DNA of 5,842 nt. It comes from Bacillota bacterium (lineage in GTDB: Bacteria; Bacillota; Clostridia; Acetivibrionales; DSM-1351). Position 1 is the first letter of the stretch, and each line of letters opens with the position of its first letter. Shown here piece by piece: positions 1-5,532 of the stretch. Position numbers and translations under genes: made by a program. The notes under the pieces are model-generated. The model saw nothing but the letters and a program-made list of their open reading frames with translations. It was not told the origin of the DNA and searched no databases. Location of the stretch: NCBI GenBank assembly GCA_023436515.1, contig JAEZIV010000457.1, positions 1 to 5,842 of the forward strand. The letters run 5' to 3'.

Positions 1-82
1 TTGATTAATTTAGCAACATAGTAATACTTAAACATTCTAAAACTAAAAATCGACAAATAATGCTAAATTCTGCAGATTTCAT

Positions 83-110
83 TTGATTAAAATATATTCT
101 GTGTTACAAT
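83..110 (+). promoter_or_regulatory. Candidate sigma-A promoter with extended -10
   Basis: A TTGATT box (83-88) is separated by 16 bases from TACAAT (105-110). The TACAAT is preceded by TGT, which makes an extended -10 element (TGn). Transcription would begin near 117 and run through the small ORF and hairpin into the chemoreceptor gene. This is consensus matching only, and in DNA this AT-rich chance matches are common. Confidence 0.42.
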
Positions 111-202
111 AAATCATAGTATAAAGCATTTCTAAATAATTAGTAATGTTCTCCTGCTTATTTTGAACAATGGCGGTATTCTGAACTTTGTAGAGGAGGC
201 AT

Positions 203-250
203 ATGCTAATACAGTTCTTTAGATCACCCTTTGTTGTCTCAATTTTCTAA
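203..250 (+). CDS. Possible 15-residue leader peptide
   Basis: An ATG at 203 opens a 15-codon frame ending in TAA at 248-250, with the product MLIQFFRSPFVVSIF. It is short and hydrophobic, with five phenylalanines and one arginine. A strong purine box, GAGGAGG (193-199), lies just before it. The AGGAGG core is only 3 bases from the ATG, which is closer than optimal, although pairing through GAGG at 193-196 would give 6 bases. The stop codon is followed after one base by a hairpin (252-279), the arrangement seen in translation-coupled leaders. The peptide is not recognised. It could equally be a chance ORF beside an orphan Shine-Dalgarno sequence. Confidence 0.28.
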   Translation: MLIQFFRSPFVVSIF

Positions 251-251
251 T

Positions 252-279
252 AGCTTCTCCAAGTATATAATGGGAAGCT
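252..279 (+). promoter_or_regulatory. Hairpin in the chemoreceptor leader
   Basis: AGCTTC-T-CC (252-260) can pair with GGGAAGCT (272-279), giving 8 base pairs with one bulged T and an 11-base AT-rich loop. The downstream sequence is T-rich but interrupted (TGTATTTATTTATC), so it is a weak terminator at best. Its position one base after the stop of the 15-codon ORF suggests a possible attenuator or mRNA-stabilising structure. Confidence 0.35.
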
Positions 280-365
280 GCTGTATTTATTTATCATTTT
301 ATCAGCTTGTTTTTACATAAATAACTTTATATTTCGACAAGTAACTTATATAGGAGGTATTACTA

Positions 366-2366
366 ATGAAGTTTTTTCATTCAATAAAGTTCAAGCTAAT
401 TTTAGTTTTTTTAGGTGTGGCGCTAATTCCGCTTTTGGGTTCAACCTTTTTTCAAGTAAATCAGTCACGAGAATTGATTACCAGTAATATTGAGGAATAT
501 GAGCTTACGGTTGCGAAGTCACTAACAGATCAGATCGATACATGGATTGGCAGTAAGGTTTCGGTTCTCGATAACCTAATTAAAGCTCACCCTGAGTTTA
601 AATTGGCAAATGCCGCTGAAATCAATGACATTCTCAAGCCTATCAGAGAAAGCGACCCTGAACTGGAAACGGCTGTATTTGTGGATATTAAAGGAGATGC
701 TCTGAATGTAACAAATGGAACCATTATAAATCTTGCAGATAGAGAATACTTCCAGATAGTTAAGAGCACAAAGCAGATGTATATAAGCGAAGTATTGGTA
801 AGTAAAGTAACCAATAATCAGGTTATTTCTATAGCTATCCCGATTATAGATGAGGGAGGTAACTTCCAAGGGTTAATTTTCAGCCAGGTTGCAATAAAGG
901 CACTTGAAAAATCATTGGGAAAGGTAAAAGTAGCTGAAACCGGACATGCCTTAATGCTTTCACAAAATGGCGACTATATATATCACGTGGATACCGAATT
1001 AGTTGGTAAAAACTATAAGGATCTGGATGCGAGTCATAGCTCTGAAAAGCTGCTCAGCGAGGCTGTTTTGAGTAGCGATGATGGTTATCATACCTTTGAT
1101 ACTGATAAGGGAAGTATGATAACAGCGTATTCTAAAGTAGCATTAACTGGTTGGAAGGTTGGAGTTGTTGCTCCGTTGAATGAGGTTTTTTCTGACTTAA
1201 CCAGATCTTACTATATTACGGGAATAGTGATATTTGCTTTAATAGTGCTTGTTATTATTATATCGATTTTCATTGCTACCAGAATATCCAGACCATTAAA
1301 GATGGCTGCAAAGCATCTTGATACTCTCGCAAATGCTGATTTTACACAAGATATATCCGAAAGATTTCTTAAGAGTAAGGACGAAATCGGAATGCTTGCT
1401 AAGTCGGTAAACATTATGAGTAAATCCATAAAAAATGTTCTGCTGGAGGTAATCAGTGAATCCCATAGGGTAAAAGAAAATGTCTCAGTTTCTACACTTA
1501 ACCTATCCGAGTTGGCCGAGCAAATTGAGGAGGTTTCTGCCACAACCGAGGAAATGTCTGCCGGTATGGAGGAAACAGCCGCATCAACAGAAGAGATGAA
1601 TGCTACCTCAACGGAAATTGAACATGCCGTGGATTCAATTTCTATGAAAGCGCAAAGCAGCACCCAATTAGTAGATGAGATAAGTAAGCGCGCTCAGCAG
1701 CTTAAGAATAATGCTGTTTTATCACAAAAGGCTGCCCATGAGATTCGACAGACTATTGATTCCGATATTAGAAACTCCATCGAGCAGTCAAAGGCAGTGG
1801 AAAAGATAAATATTCTAACTGACTCCATATTGCAAATAACCTCACAGACAAATCTCCTTGCATTAAATGCTGCAATAGAGGCAGCAAGAGCCGGTGAGGC
1901 AGGTAAGGGCTTTGCCGTGGTTGCAGATGAGATTCGCAAGCTGGCAGAGGATTCAAAAAATACCGTTAATGAAATACAGAGTGTTACCAGGCTTGTTGTA
2001 AGCTCAGTACAAAGCTTAACCTCAAGTTCAGAGCAGGCTTTGAGCTTCATTGACACAACAGTAATAAATGACTATAAATCCCTGGTTGATATTGGGGAAC
2101 AGTACTTTAAGGATGCTGAAGCTATTGAGGTTTTAGTTGCAGACTTCGCTTCTACTGCCCAGGAATTGTTAGCATCTATTCAGAATATGTCCAAGGCAAT
2201 AAATGAGGTTACAATTTCGAATAATGAAGAAGCCCAGGGCACTCAGAATATTGCAGAAAAAGCCGCAGAGGTTATGGACAAGGCTGCTAAGGTTGCAGAT
2301 CTGATGAGAGAATCAGAACGAAGCTCTCAGAGACTGGATGAAGTGGTTCAAAAGTTTAAAATATAA
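366..2366 (+). CDS. Methyl-accepting chemotaxis protein, dCache-HAMP-MCP signal type
   Basis: This 666-residue transmembrane chemoreceptor senses a ligand outside the membrane and controls CheA kinase through CheW. Residues about 8-29 form the first membrane segment. Residues 35-275 look like an extracellular double-Cache (dCache_1) sensor, with DREYF at 125-129 and the membrane-distal/proximal subdomain pattern. A second membrane segment spans about 281-304 and HAMP about 305-358. The cytoplasmic coiled-coil hairpin follows, with its highly conserved tip around 491-528 ([30 protein letters not shown]). Glu-rich pairs at 388-414 and 620-633 are likely CheR/CheB methylation regions. Each arm is about 150 residues, consistent with the 44-heptad class typical of Firmicutes. 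There is no C-terminal CheR-tethering pentapeptide; the end is QKFKI. The ATG follows AGGAGGT at 7 bases. The gene stands alone and ends at a strong terminator. The ligand is unknown. Confidence 0.97.
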   Translation: MKFFHSIKFKLILVFLGVALIPLLGSTFFQVNQSRELITSNIEEYELTVAKSLTDQIDTWIGSKVSVLDNLIKAHPEFKLANAAEINDILKPIRESDPELETAVFVDIKGDALNVTNGTIINLADREYFQIVKSTKQMYISEVLVSKVTNNQVISIAIPIIDEGGNFQGLIFSQVAIKALEKSLGKVKVAETGHALMLSQNGDYIYHVDTELVGKNYKDLDASHSSEKLLSEAVLSSDDGYHTFDTDKGSMITAYSKVALTGWKVGVVAPLNEVFSDLTRSYYITGIVIFALIVLVIIISIFIATRISRPLKMAAKHLDTLANADFTQDISERFLKSKDEIGMLAKSVNIMSKSIKNVLLEVISESHRVKENVSVSTLNLSELAEQIEEVSATTEEMSAGMEETAASTEEMNATSTEIEHAVDSISMKAQSSTQLVDEISKRAQQLKNNAVLSQKAAHEIRQTIDSDIRNSIEQSKAVEKINILTDSILQITSQTNLLALNAAIEAARAGEAGKGFAVVADEIRKLAEDSKNTVNEIQSVTRLVVSSVQSLTSSSEQALSFIDTTVINDYKSLVDIGEQYFKDAEAIEVLVADFASTAQELLASIQNMSKAINEVTISNNEEAQGTQNIAEKAAEVMDKAAKVADLMRESERSSQRLDEVVQKFKI

Positions 2367-2403
2367 AAAAAGCAAAGGTGGCGCTGCCACCTTTGCTTTT
2401 TTT
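2365..2403. terminator. Bidirectional rho-independent terminator between convergent genes
   Basis: AGCAAAGGTGGC (2371-2382) pairs perfectly with GCCACCTTTGCT (2386-2397) around a 3-base loop, GCT. An A tract (2365-2371) flanks it on the left and a T tract (2397-2403) on the right, so each strand ends in a U run. The structure overlaps the stop codon of the chemoreceptor and lies 33 bases beyond the stop of gerQ, so it can serve both. Confidence 0.93.
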
Positions 2404-2435
2404 AGGAGAGAGGCCAGAATATTATCTGGAGTCCA

Positions 2436-2834
2436 TTATAATAAAAATGTAACAAACTTTATGGAGAAGAAATCGCAGGTCATTACATCATCGCTTTCTA
2501 TAAGTCTTAGATTGATATAATTTGCACCTACGCCGACCAATGTTCCGGTTCTGTCTAAAAGTGTTCCTGTTCCTATAAGGAATTCTACTCTGACTCTACG
2601 GCCGATTTGTGTACGTAGGAAGCCATTAAGGTACTCTGTACTAGTCAAAGTTAAAGGTTCAGGTTCTGTGGTAGGTGTTATTGGAGCTAGATCAGAAGGA
2701 ACAGATTGCTGACCCTGTTGGGGCATACCTTGGGTGGGTTGACCCTGTGGAGCCATAGGCATAGTGGTTCCATCTGGCCTCTGCTCATAACACCTGAAGG
2801 GTAAAGTATAATATGGTATAGGCTGATTTTTCAT
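2436..2834 (-). CDS. gerQ: Spore coat protein GerQ-like
   Basis: This is a 132-residue protein. Residues about 20-60 are rich in Pro, Gln and Met and probably disordered. Residues about 65-131 match the GerQ pattern I recall: YLNGFLRTQIGRRVRVEF, a central GxLVGVGANYINLR segment, and an ending in FFSIKFVTF, like the YxDYVTF of Bacillus GerQ. In Bacillus, GerQ is a coat protein required for CwlJ localisation and for germination triggered by Ca-dipicolinate. It is cross-linked through N-terminal lysines by transglutaminase. Here only Lys2 and Lys126 exist, so that cross-linking is unlikely in the same form. The ATG (2834-2832) has AAAGGAAGT upstream (2853-2845) at about 10 bases. It lies 51 bases downstream of cwlJ on the same strand, probably as one transcript that ends at the shared terminator near 2365-2403. 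Identification rests on pattern similarity and on the neighbour. Confidence 0.75.
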   Translation of the reverse strand: MKNQPIPYYTLPFRCYEQRPDGTTMPMAPQGQPTQGMPQQGQQSVPSDLAPITPTTEPEPLTLTSTEYLNGFLRTQIGRRVRVEFLIGTGTLLDRTGTLVGVGANYINLRLIESDDVMTCDFFSIKFVTFLL

Positions 2835-2885
2835 AATATTTCGTACTTCCTTTCTTCAAAATAGATATATAGAAACAATATAGGT

Positions 2886-3329
2886 TCAGGTTTTTGCATA
2901 TTTCTGTGTAGGAGTGTAAAAGCAGTGCTGTGCTATTCGCGTATAAATAACTCCCGTATTTCCAGGGGGGAAAAATGAGGCGCAGGTAGGCTTAAAGGGA
3001 TTGTAGTACCACAGGCAGTTAGCTACAGCTCCAAGTCTTCCGCCGGATAACGCCCAATCAGCGATTTCGTACTGAATATCCTGGGGATTCATATTATATA
3101 TGTTCTGAGGATTATATTTACCTCCTACGACCTCTTTGACACAGGTAAACTGTCCAGCCTGCAAAATGGCTGCCCTGACGTCCCCATGCAGAAGTCTGAA
3201 AAATTCACCGTATGGTACTGTTGTCCTATTCATAATAACAGTTGCCACACCCTTCATTCCGGTGTCACCTTCTCCCTCAGCCTCACATTGTAATATTCTG
3301 GCAAATAATTCTCTATCTGTGTATGGCAT
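2886..3329 (-). CDS. cwlJ: Spore cortex-lytic enzyme CwlJ (SleB/CwlJ hydrolase family)
   Basis: This 147-residue cell-wall hydrolase of the Hydrolase_2 family degrades muramic-lactam cortex peptidoglycan during germination. The hallmark ILQCEAEGEG lies near the N-terminus, with Glu16 in the catalytic position equivalent to Glu21 of Bacillus CwlJ. It is followed by GVATVIMNR, QFTC, the LWYYNPFKPTC segment (about 106-116) and HCFYTPT (135-141), close to the FSLWYFRP and HCFYQPT motifs of CwlJ. There is no signal peptide and no peptidoglycan-binding domain. This separates it from SleB and fits CwlJ, which is made in the mother cell (142 residues in B. subtilis). An in-frame GTG at 3338 would add three residues, but it lies inside the ribosome binding site AGGTGAT (3340-3334). 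The ATG at 3329, four bases beyond that site, is preferred. It is the first gene of a unit with gerQ. Confidence 0.9.
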   Translation of the reverse strand: MPYTDRELFARILQCEAEGEGDTGMKGVATVIMNRTTVPYGEFFRLLHGDVRAAILQAGQFTCVKEVVGGKYNPQNIYNMNPQDIQYEIADWALSGGRLGAVANCLWYYNPFKPTCASFFPPGNTGVIYTRIAQHCFYTPTQKYAKT

Positions 3330-3374
3330 TTCTATCACCTATAAATATAATGAAATTCAATTTGCTCTAATAGC

Positions 3375-3403
3375 AGTATATTATAGGGATTTTACTAATG
3401 TTA
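3375..3403 (-). promoter_or_regulatory. Candidate sporulation sigma-E promoter for cwlJ-gerQ
   Basis: Read on the minus strand, TAACATT (3403-3397) is followed after 14 bases by AATATACT (3382-3375). Against the B. subtilis sigma-E consensus as I know it (KMATATT, 14-15 bases, CATACAMT) this gives 6 of 7 and 6 of 8 matches with correct spacing. Transcription would start about 40 bases before the cwlJ ATG. B. subtilis cwlJ is sigma-E dependent, which fits. No equally good sigma-A pair was seen here. Confidence 0.5.
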
Positions 3404-3445
3404 CATTTTTATAGGATTATGTAAATAAGCTAACAATGTCCACTA

Positions 3446-3489
3446 AAATAAAAAGCACCCAATAGCCGATTATATGGCTATCAGGTGCT
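3446..3489 (-). terminator. Rho-independent terminator of mtnN
   Basis: The outer stem AGCACC (3454-3459) pairs with GGTGCT (3484-3489), and the inner stem ATAGCC (3462-3467) pairs with GGCTAT (3476-3481), with a small internal mismatch and an 8-base loop. On the minus strand the stem is followed by TTTTTATTTT (3454-3445 region). It lies about 30 bases past the mtnN stop and separates mtnN from the cwlJ promoter. Confidence 0.88.
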
Positions 3490-3518
3490 AACTTATCTAA
3501 ATATGATATAAACAGCGA

Positions 3519-4277
3519 TTAAATCTCGGATATAAACTGCCGGACAATTCCACGAGTAAACTTGCTGGCCGCCGCCTCAATAAAGAGAGGGAAGTTTATG
3601 CTTGCATGCTCATCTGCCTTATCCGATATTACCCTGAAAACAATGTAATCCACGTTGTTTTCGAAGCATACCTGGGCAACTGCTGCACCCTCCATTTCCA
3701 GGCACTTAAGATCAGGAATATCCAGGCAGAGACTTCGGACCTTCATGCTGTCAGCTATGAACTGATCCCCGCTTGCAACAGTGCCGGCTATAACCTTTGG
3801 GATATTAATGCCAAATTGAGCAAGCTCTGCTTGTGATACATCCCCTGGCATGGATTGTGATATATAGTGCTTTGCTGATTTTATCCCTAATTCAACAAGC
3901 TTACTGTCAGCCTTGAAGAAATCAACACCTAGAAGGGGGATCTCATACTTTCTGCATCCGGGGAGTAAGCTGGCATCCATATCGTGCTGAACAAGTCTAT
4001 CTGCTATAACTATGTCACCGATTTCCAGGGAACTGTCCGCTCCTCCTGCAACACCTGTAAATAAGACCAAATCAACCTTGAAGGTTTGAATCAGTGTTGT
4101 CACTGCTGAAGCAGCAGCAACCTTGCCGCACTTCGAATAAACAAGGACAACCTCCTTGTCGAAAAGTTTACCCAGATAGTAATCCCTCATGCCAATGCTT
4201 ATTGTTTCATTAATAAGCATACTTTCCGATAATAATTTTATTTCCTGCTCCATCGCTCCAATAATTCCTATAGTCAT
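3519..4277 (-). CDS. mtnN: 5'-methylthioadenosine/S-adenosylhomocysteine nucleosidase
   Basis: This 252-residue cytoplasmic enzyme hydrolyses the N-glycosidic bond of methylthioadenosine, S-adenosylhomocysteine and 5'-deoxyadenosine, releasing adenine. It feeds methionine salvage and removes by-products of SAM chemistry. The family signatures are IGIIGAMEQEI at the N-terminus, GVAGG, VQHDMDAS, GTVASGDQFI, CLEMEGAAVAQVC and FRVISDKAD. Numbered from the ATG at 4277, Glu12, Glu196 and Asp219 match the catalytic Glu12, Glu174 and Asp197 of the E. coli enzyme. A GTG at 4286 would add MKY, but GGAG (4292-4289) is only 2 bases from it. The ATG also gives the family's usual N-terminus, at the cost of a long 11-base spacer. 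The protein is about 20 residues longer than the E. coli enzyme, the extra lying before GTVASGDQF. A TATAAT on the minus strand (4326-4321) may be its -10, without a good -35. It is flanked by terminators, so it is monocistronic. Confidence 0.96.
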   Translation of the reverse strand: MTIGIIGAMEQEIKLLSESMLINETISIGMRDYYLGKLFDKEVVLVYSKCGKVAAASAVTTLIQTFKVDLVLFTGVAGGADSSLEIGDIVIADRLVQHDMDASLLPGCRKYEIPLLGVDFFKADSKLVELGIKSAKHYISQSMPGDVSQAELAQFGINIPKVIAGTVASGDQFIADSMKVRSLCLDIPDLKCLEMEGAAVAQVCFENNVDYIVFRVISDKADEHASINFPLFIEAAASKFTRGIVRQFISEI

Positions 4278-4351
4278 GTACTTCACATCTCCATTCGCAA
4301 GGTAGTATAATCCTGTTTAAATTATAAGCTGATACAACTGCAGGAAATAAG

Positions 4352-4386
4352 AAAAAAGACCTGCAAGCTTTTTAGCCCACAGATCT
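4352..4386 (-). terminator. Rho-independent terminator of the iron-sulfur protein gene
   Basis: On the minus strand AGATCTG (4386-4380) pairs with CAGGTCT (4363-4357), with one G-U pair. An inner GGGC/GCTT stem closes a TAAAAA loop, and a run of six T follows (4357-4352). It lies about 35 bases past the stop of the iron-sulfur gene and isolates it from mtnN. Confidence 0.8.
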
Positions 4387-4420
4387 ATTATAATTTATTC
4401 CAATTGTATTTTAAATATAG

Positions 4421-5176
4421 TTATGAACTTTGTCTGATTTCTCCATCAGTTCCGACTACCACAATACTCCAGGGAATCATTTTACCCGATTGGATAAGTG
4501 CAGTTTTTACGGCACTTACTATTCCCCCACAGCAGGGAACTTCCATTCGTAGCACTTTAACACTATTAATATTATTGTTTGTCAGTATAGCGGTCAGCTT
4601 TTCCGAGTAATCCCCTTCATCAAGCTTCGGGCAGCCGATTAAGGTAATTCTGTTTCTCATGAAATCCTTATGAATATTGGCATAGGCAAAAGCTGTACAA
4701 TCGGCTGCGATGAGTAGATCGCAGTCATCAAAGTATGGGGCATTGACAGGTACCAGTTTTATCTGGCAGGGCCATTGCATAAGCTCAGAAGAAATTGTCT
4801 GGGCAGTTCCTTGAACTTCAGTAACACTTCCGGAATTTCTTTTTATAGCTATTGCTCTAGAGCCTGGACAGCCACCATGCAGGGGGCGGGCAGGAGGCAC
4901 TGTGGCATGAGTGCTAGGTGGTACAGCCTCCGTAGCCTTCTTCTCCATGTTCTTTTTTACAAGTTCCTCATCAAAGGCATCAGCTTCTCGTTCCTCAATG
5001 GTTATTGCATTTGTGGGACATTCCGGCAGGCAATTGCCGAGTCCGTCGCAATAGCTGTCAGATATTAGCTTTGCTTTTCCGTTTTCAATTACAAGAGCAC
5101 CTTCGTGGCATGCATTTACACAAAGTCCGCAGCCGTTACATTTTTCTTCATCAATCTTAATAATATTCCTTTTCAT
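4421..5176 (-). CDS. Ferredoxin-domain iron-sulfur protein with Cys-rich C-terminal domain
   Basis: This 251-residue soluble protein has an N-terminal ferredoxin-like domain (about 4-62). Its first motif is complete: Cys13, 16, 19 and 23 with the usual spacing. The second has Cys43, Cys49 and Cys53-Pro, but Leu46 stands where the fourth cysteine would be, so the second site may hold a [3Fe-4S] cluster or use another ligand. A charged and Pro-rich linker (about 61-100) leads to a second domain with Cys103 (GGCPG), Cys137 (WPCQ), Cys152, Cys160, Cys182 (IGCPK) and the pair Cys215-Cys216 (VPCCGG). These positions look suited to a redox or metal site. I believe similar proteins occur in many strict anaerobes, but I cannot name a reaction; electron transfer is an inference. 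The ATG has GGGAG (5187-5183) at 6 bases. The gene is divergent from a Crp/Fnr regulator, which may control it. Confidence 0.88.
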   Translation of the reverse strand: MKRNIIKIDEEKCNGCGLCVNACHEGALVIENGKAKLISDSYCDGLGNCLPECPTNAITIEEREADAFDEELVKKNMEKKATEAVPPSTHATVPPARPLHGGCPGSRAIAIKRNSGSVTEVQGTAQTISSELMQWPCQIKLVPVNAPYFDDCDLLIAADCTAFAYANIHKDFMRNRITLIGCPKLDEGDYSEKLTAILTNNNINSVKVLRMEVPCCGGIVSAVKTALIQSGKMIPWSIVVVGTDGEIRQSS

Positions 5177-5191
5177 AGTAGACTCCCATCT

Positions 5192-5206
5192 ACGCGCATA
5201 GCGCGT
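5192..5206 (-). repeat. GC-only inverted repeat in the leader of the iron-sulfur gene
   Basis: ACGCGC (5192-5197) and GCGCGT (5201-5206) are perfect inverted copies around ATA. The stem is striking in AT-rich surroundings. It sits just before the GGGAG ribosome binding site (5187-5183) of the iron-sulfur gene, so it could be an mRNA hairpin affecting translation or a DNA operator. The loop is only 3 bases. Confidence 0.5.
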
Positions 5207-5270
5207 GCATAAATATTGCTGCGTGAAAAGCTCGTTGACCTACCGATTGTATTTTTCAAGCTAACCACCC

Positions 5271-5290
5271 TTTGAGCCATTGTGCTCCAA
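5271..5290. repeat. Imperfect inverted repeat of operator size
   Basis: TTTGAGC (5271-5277) and GCTCCAA (5284-5290) are inverted around 6 bases with one mismatched pair. The 20-bp length and 6-base centre resemble dimeric Crp/Fnr-family operators in geometry, but the half-site is not a consensus I know. It lies about 95 bases upstream of the iron-sulfur gene start. Confidence 0.28.
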
Positions 5291-5411
5291 TTCCCTTTAA
5301 AACTTTATGTTCAATTCTAACAATTCCGGTTCCTATACTTAAACTCTATTGCTTCATAATTAAGGTCTGTTTTTCTGATAATGTTTTAAAGCCTATGAGA
5401 AAATTATAAGG

Positions 5412-5417
5412 TATAAT
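5412..5417 (+). promoter_or_regulatory. Candidate -10 box of the Crp/Fnr gene
   Basis: A perfect TATAAT lies about 115 bases before the start codon. There is no recognisable -35 at 16-18 bases (5389-5394 reads AAGCCT), which could mean an activator-dependent promoter or a chance match. Transcription would begin near 5424, just before the palindrome at 5431-5444. Confidence 0.3.
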
Positions 5418-5430
5418 AATAATTAAATCG

Positions 5431-5444
5431 GTATCCTGGGATAC
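5431..5444. repeat. Perfect 14-bp palindrome, possible operator
   Basis: GTATCC (5431-5436) and GGATAC (5439-5444) are exact inverted copies around TG. It lies 13 bases downstream of the TATAAT at 5412-5417, which would place it at about +8 to +21 of that transcript. That is the usual place for a repressor or autoregulatory site. Its half-site does not match the FNR or CRP consensus. Confidence 0.4.
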
Positions 5445-5469
5445 AAAATATTCATGTTTAGATGGTTAC

Positions 5470-5488
5470 ATCAATAAAACATTTTGAT
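5470..5488. repeat. ATCAA-N9-TTGAT inverted repeat
   Basis: ATCAA (5470-5474) and TTGAT (5484-5488) are inverted around 9 bases, 44 bases before the regulator's start codon. These are FNR-type half-sites in the reversed order and with the wrong spacing, so a true FNR box is not claimed. Confidence 0.22.
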
Positions 5489-5532
5489 TTATAGACAGGT
5501 CAAAATTAGTAAGTACAGAGAGGAAGAGCGCT

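Larger units (their letters stand above)
1..365. other. Long leader region upstream of the chemoreceptor gene
   Basis: This AT-rich stretch holds no long ORF on either strand. It contains a promoter-like pair at 83-110, an AGGAGG followed by a possible 15-codon ORF at 203-250, a hairpin at 252-279, and the ribosome binding site of the chemoreceptor (AGGAGGT at 352-358, 7 bases before the ATG). If the promoter call is right, the 5' untranslated region is about 250 nt, unusually long. I did not recognise any known riboswitch core (no cyclic-di-GMP, SAM or T-box consensus). Nothing supportable was seen in 1-80. Confidence 0.6.
5177..5532. other. Divergent control region between iron-sulfur gene and Crp/Fnr gene
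   Basis: These 356 bases contain no supportable ORF but are rich in symmetric elements: a GC-only stem at 5192-5206, an imperfect repeat at 5271-5290, a TATAAT at 5412-5417, a perfect palindrome at 5431-5444 and ATCAA/TTGAT at 5470-5488. The hexamer CAATTC occurs at 5288, 5312 and 5321. No convincing -35/-10 pair was found for the iron-sulfur gene. No exact FNR (TTGAT-N4-ATCAA) or CRP (TGTGA-N6-TCACA) site is present. Confidence 0.6.

Noticed and set aside
315..340. Possible sigma-D (flagellar) promoter just before the chemoreceptor: TACA, 15 bases, TTCGACAA; a second TCGACAA occurs at 50-56
   Set aside because: Only partial matches to TAAA-N15-GCCGATAT. The CGA core alone is too little to call a promoter, although the placement would suit a chemotaxis gene.
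1211..2056. Long minus-strand ORFs (150 and 120 codons) antisense to the chemoreceptor
   Set aside because: Ser/Ile/Ala-rich translations mirror the coiled-coil coding sequence on the other strand. They are shadow frames with no start signals.
2414..2429. CCAGA-N6-TCTGG short hairpin between gerQ and the shared terminator
   Set aside because: Only 5 base pairs and no U tract. The adjacent strong hairpin already explains termination.
2338..2520. 60-codon plus-strand ORF after the chemoreceptor
   Set aside because: It overlaps the end of the chemoreceptor, runs through the terminator hairpin and then lies antisense to gerQ. No ribosome binding site or recognisable protein pattern was seen.
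4404..5068. Plus-strand ORFs opposite the iron-sulfur gene
   Set aside because: They are antisense to a well-supported coding frame with cluster motifs, and the translations show no domain pattern.
5254..5275. T-box-like string AGGGTGG on the minus strand in the leader of the iron-sulfur gene
   Set aside because: The T-box continues with NACCGCG, which is absent here (TTAGC follows). No specifier or terminator structure is evident and the gene is not of amino-acid metabolism.
5470..5488. FNR box at ATCAA/TTGAT
   Set aside because: The half-sites are in the order opposite to TTGAT-N4-ATCAA and are spaced 9 rather than 4 bases, so it is kept only as an inverted repeat.
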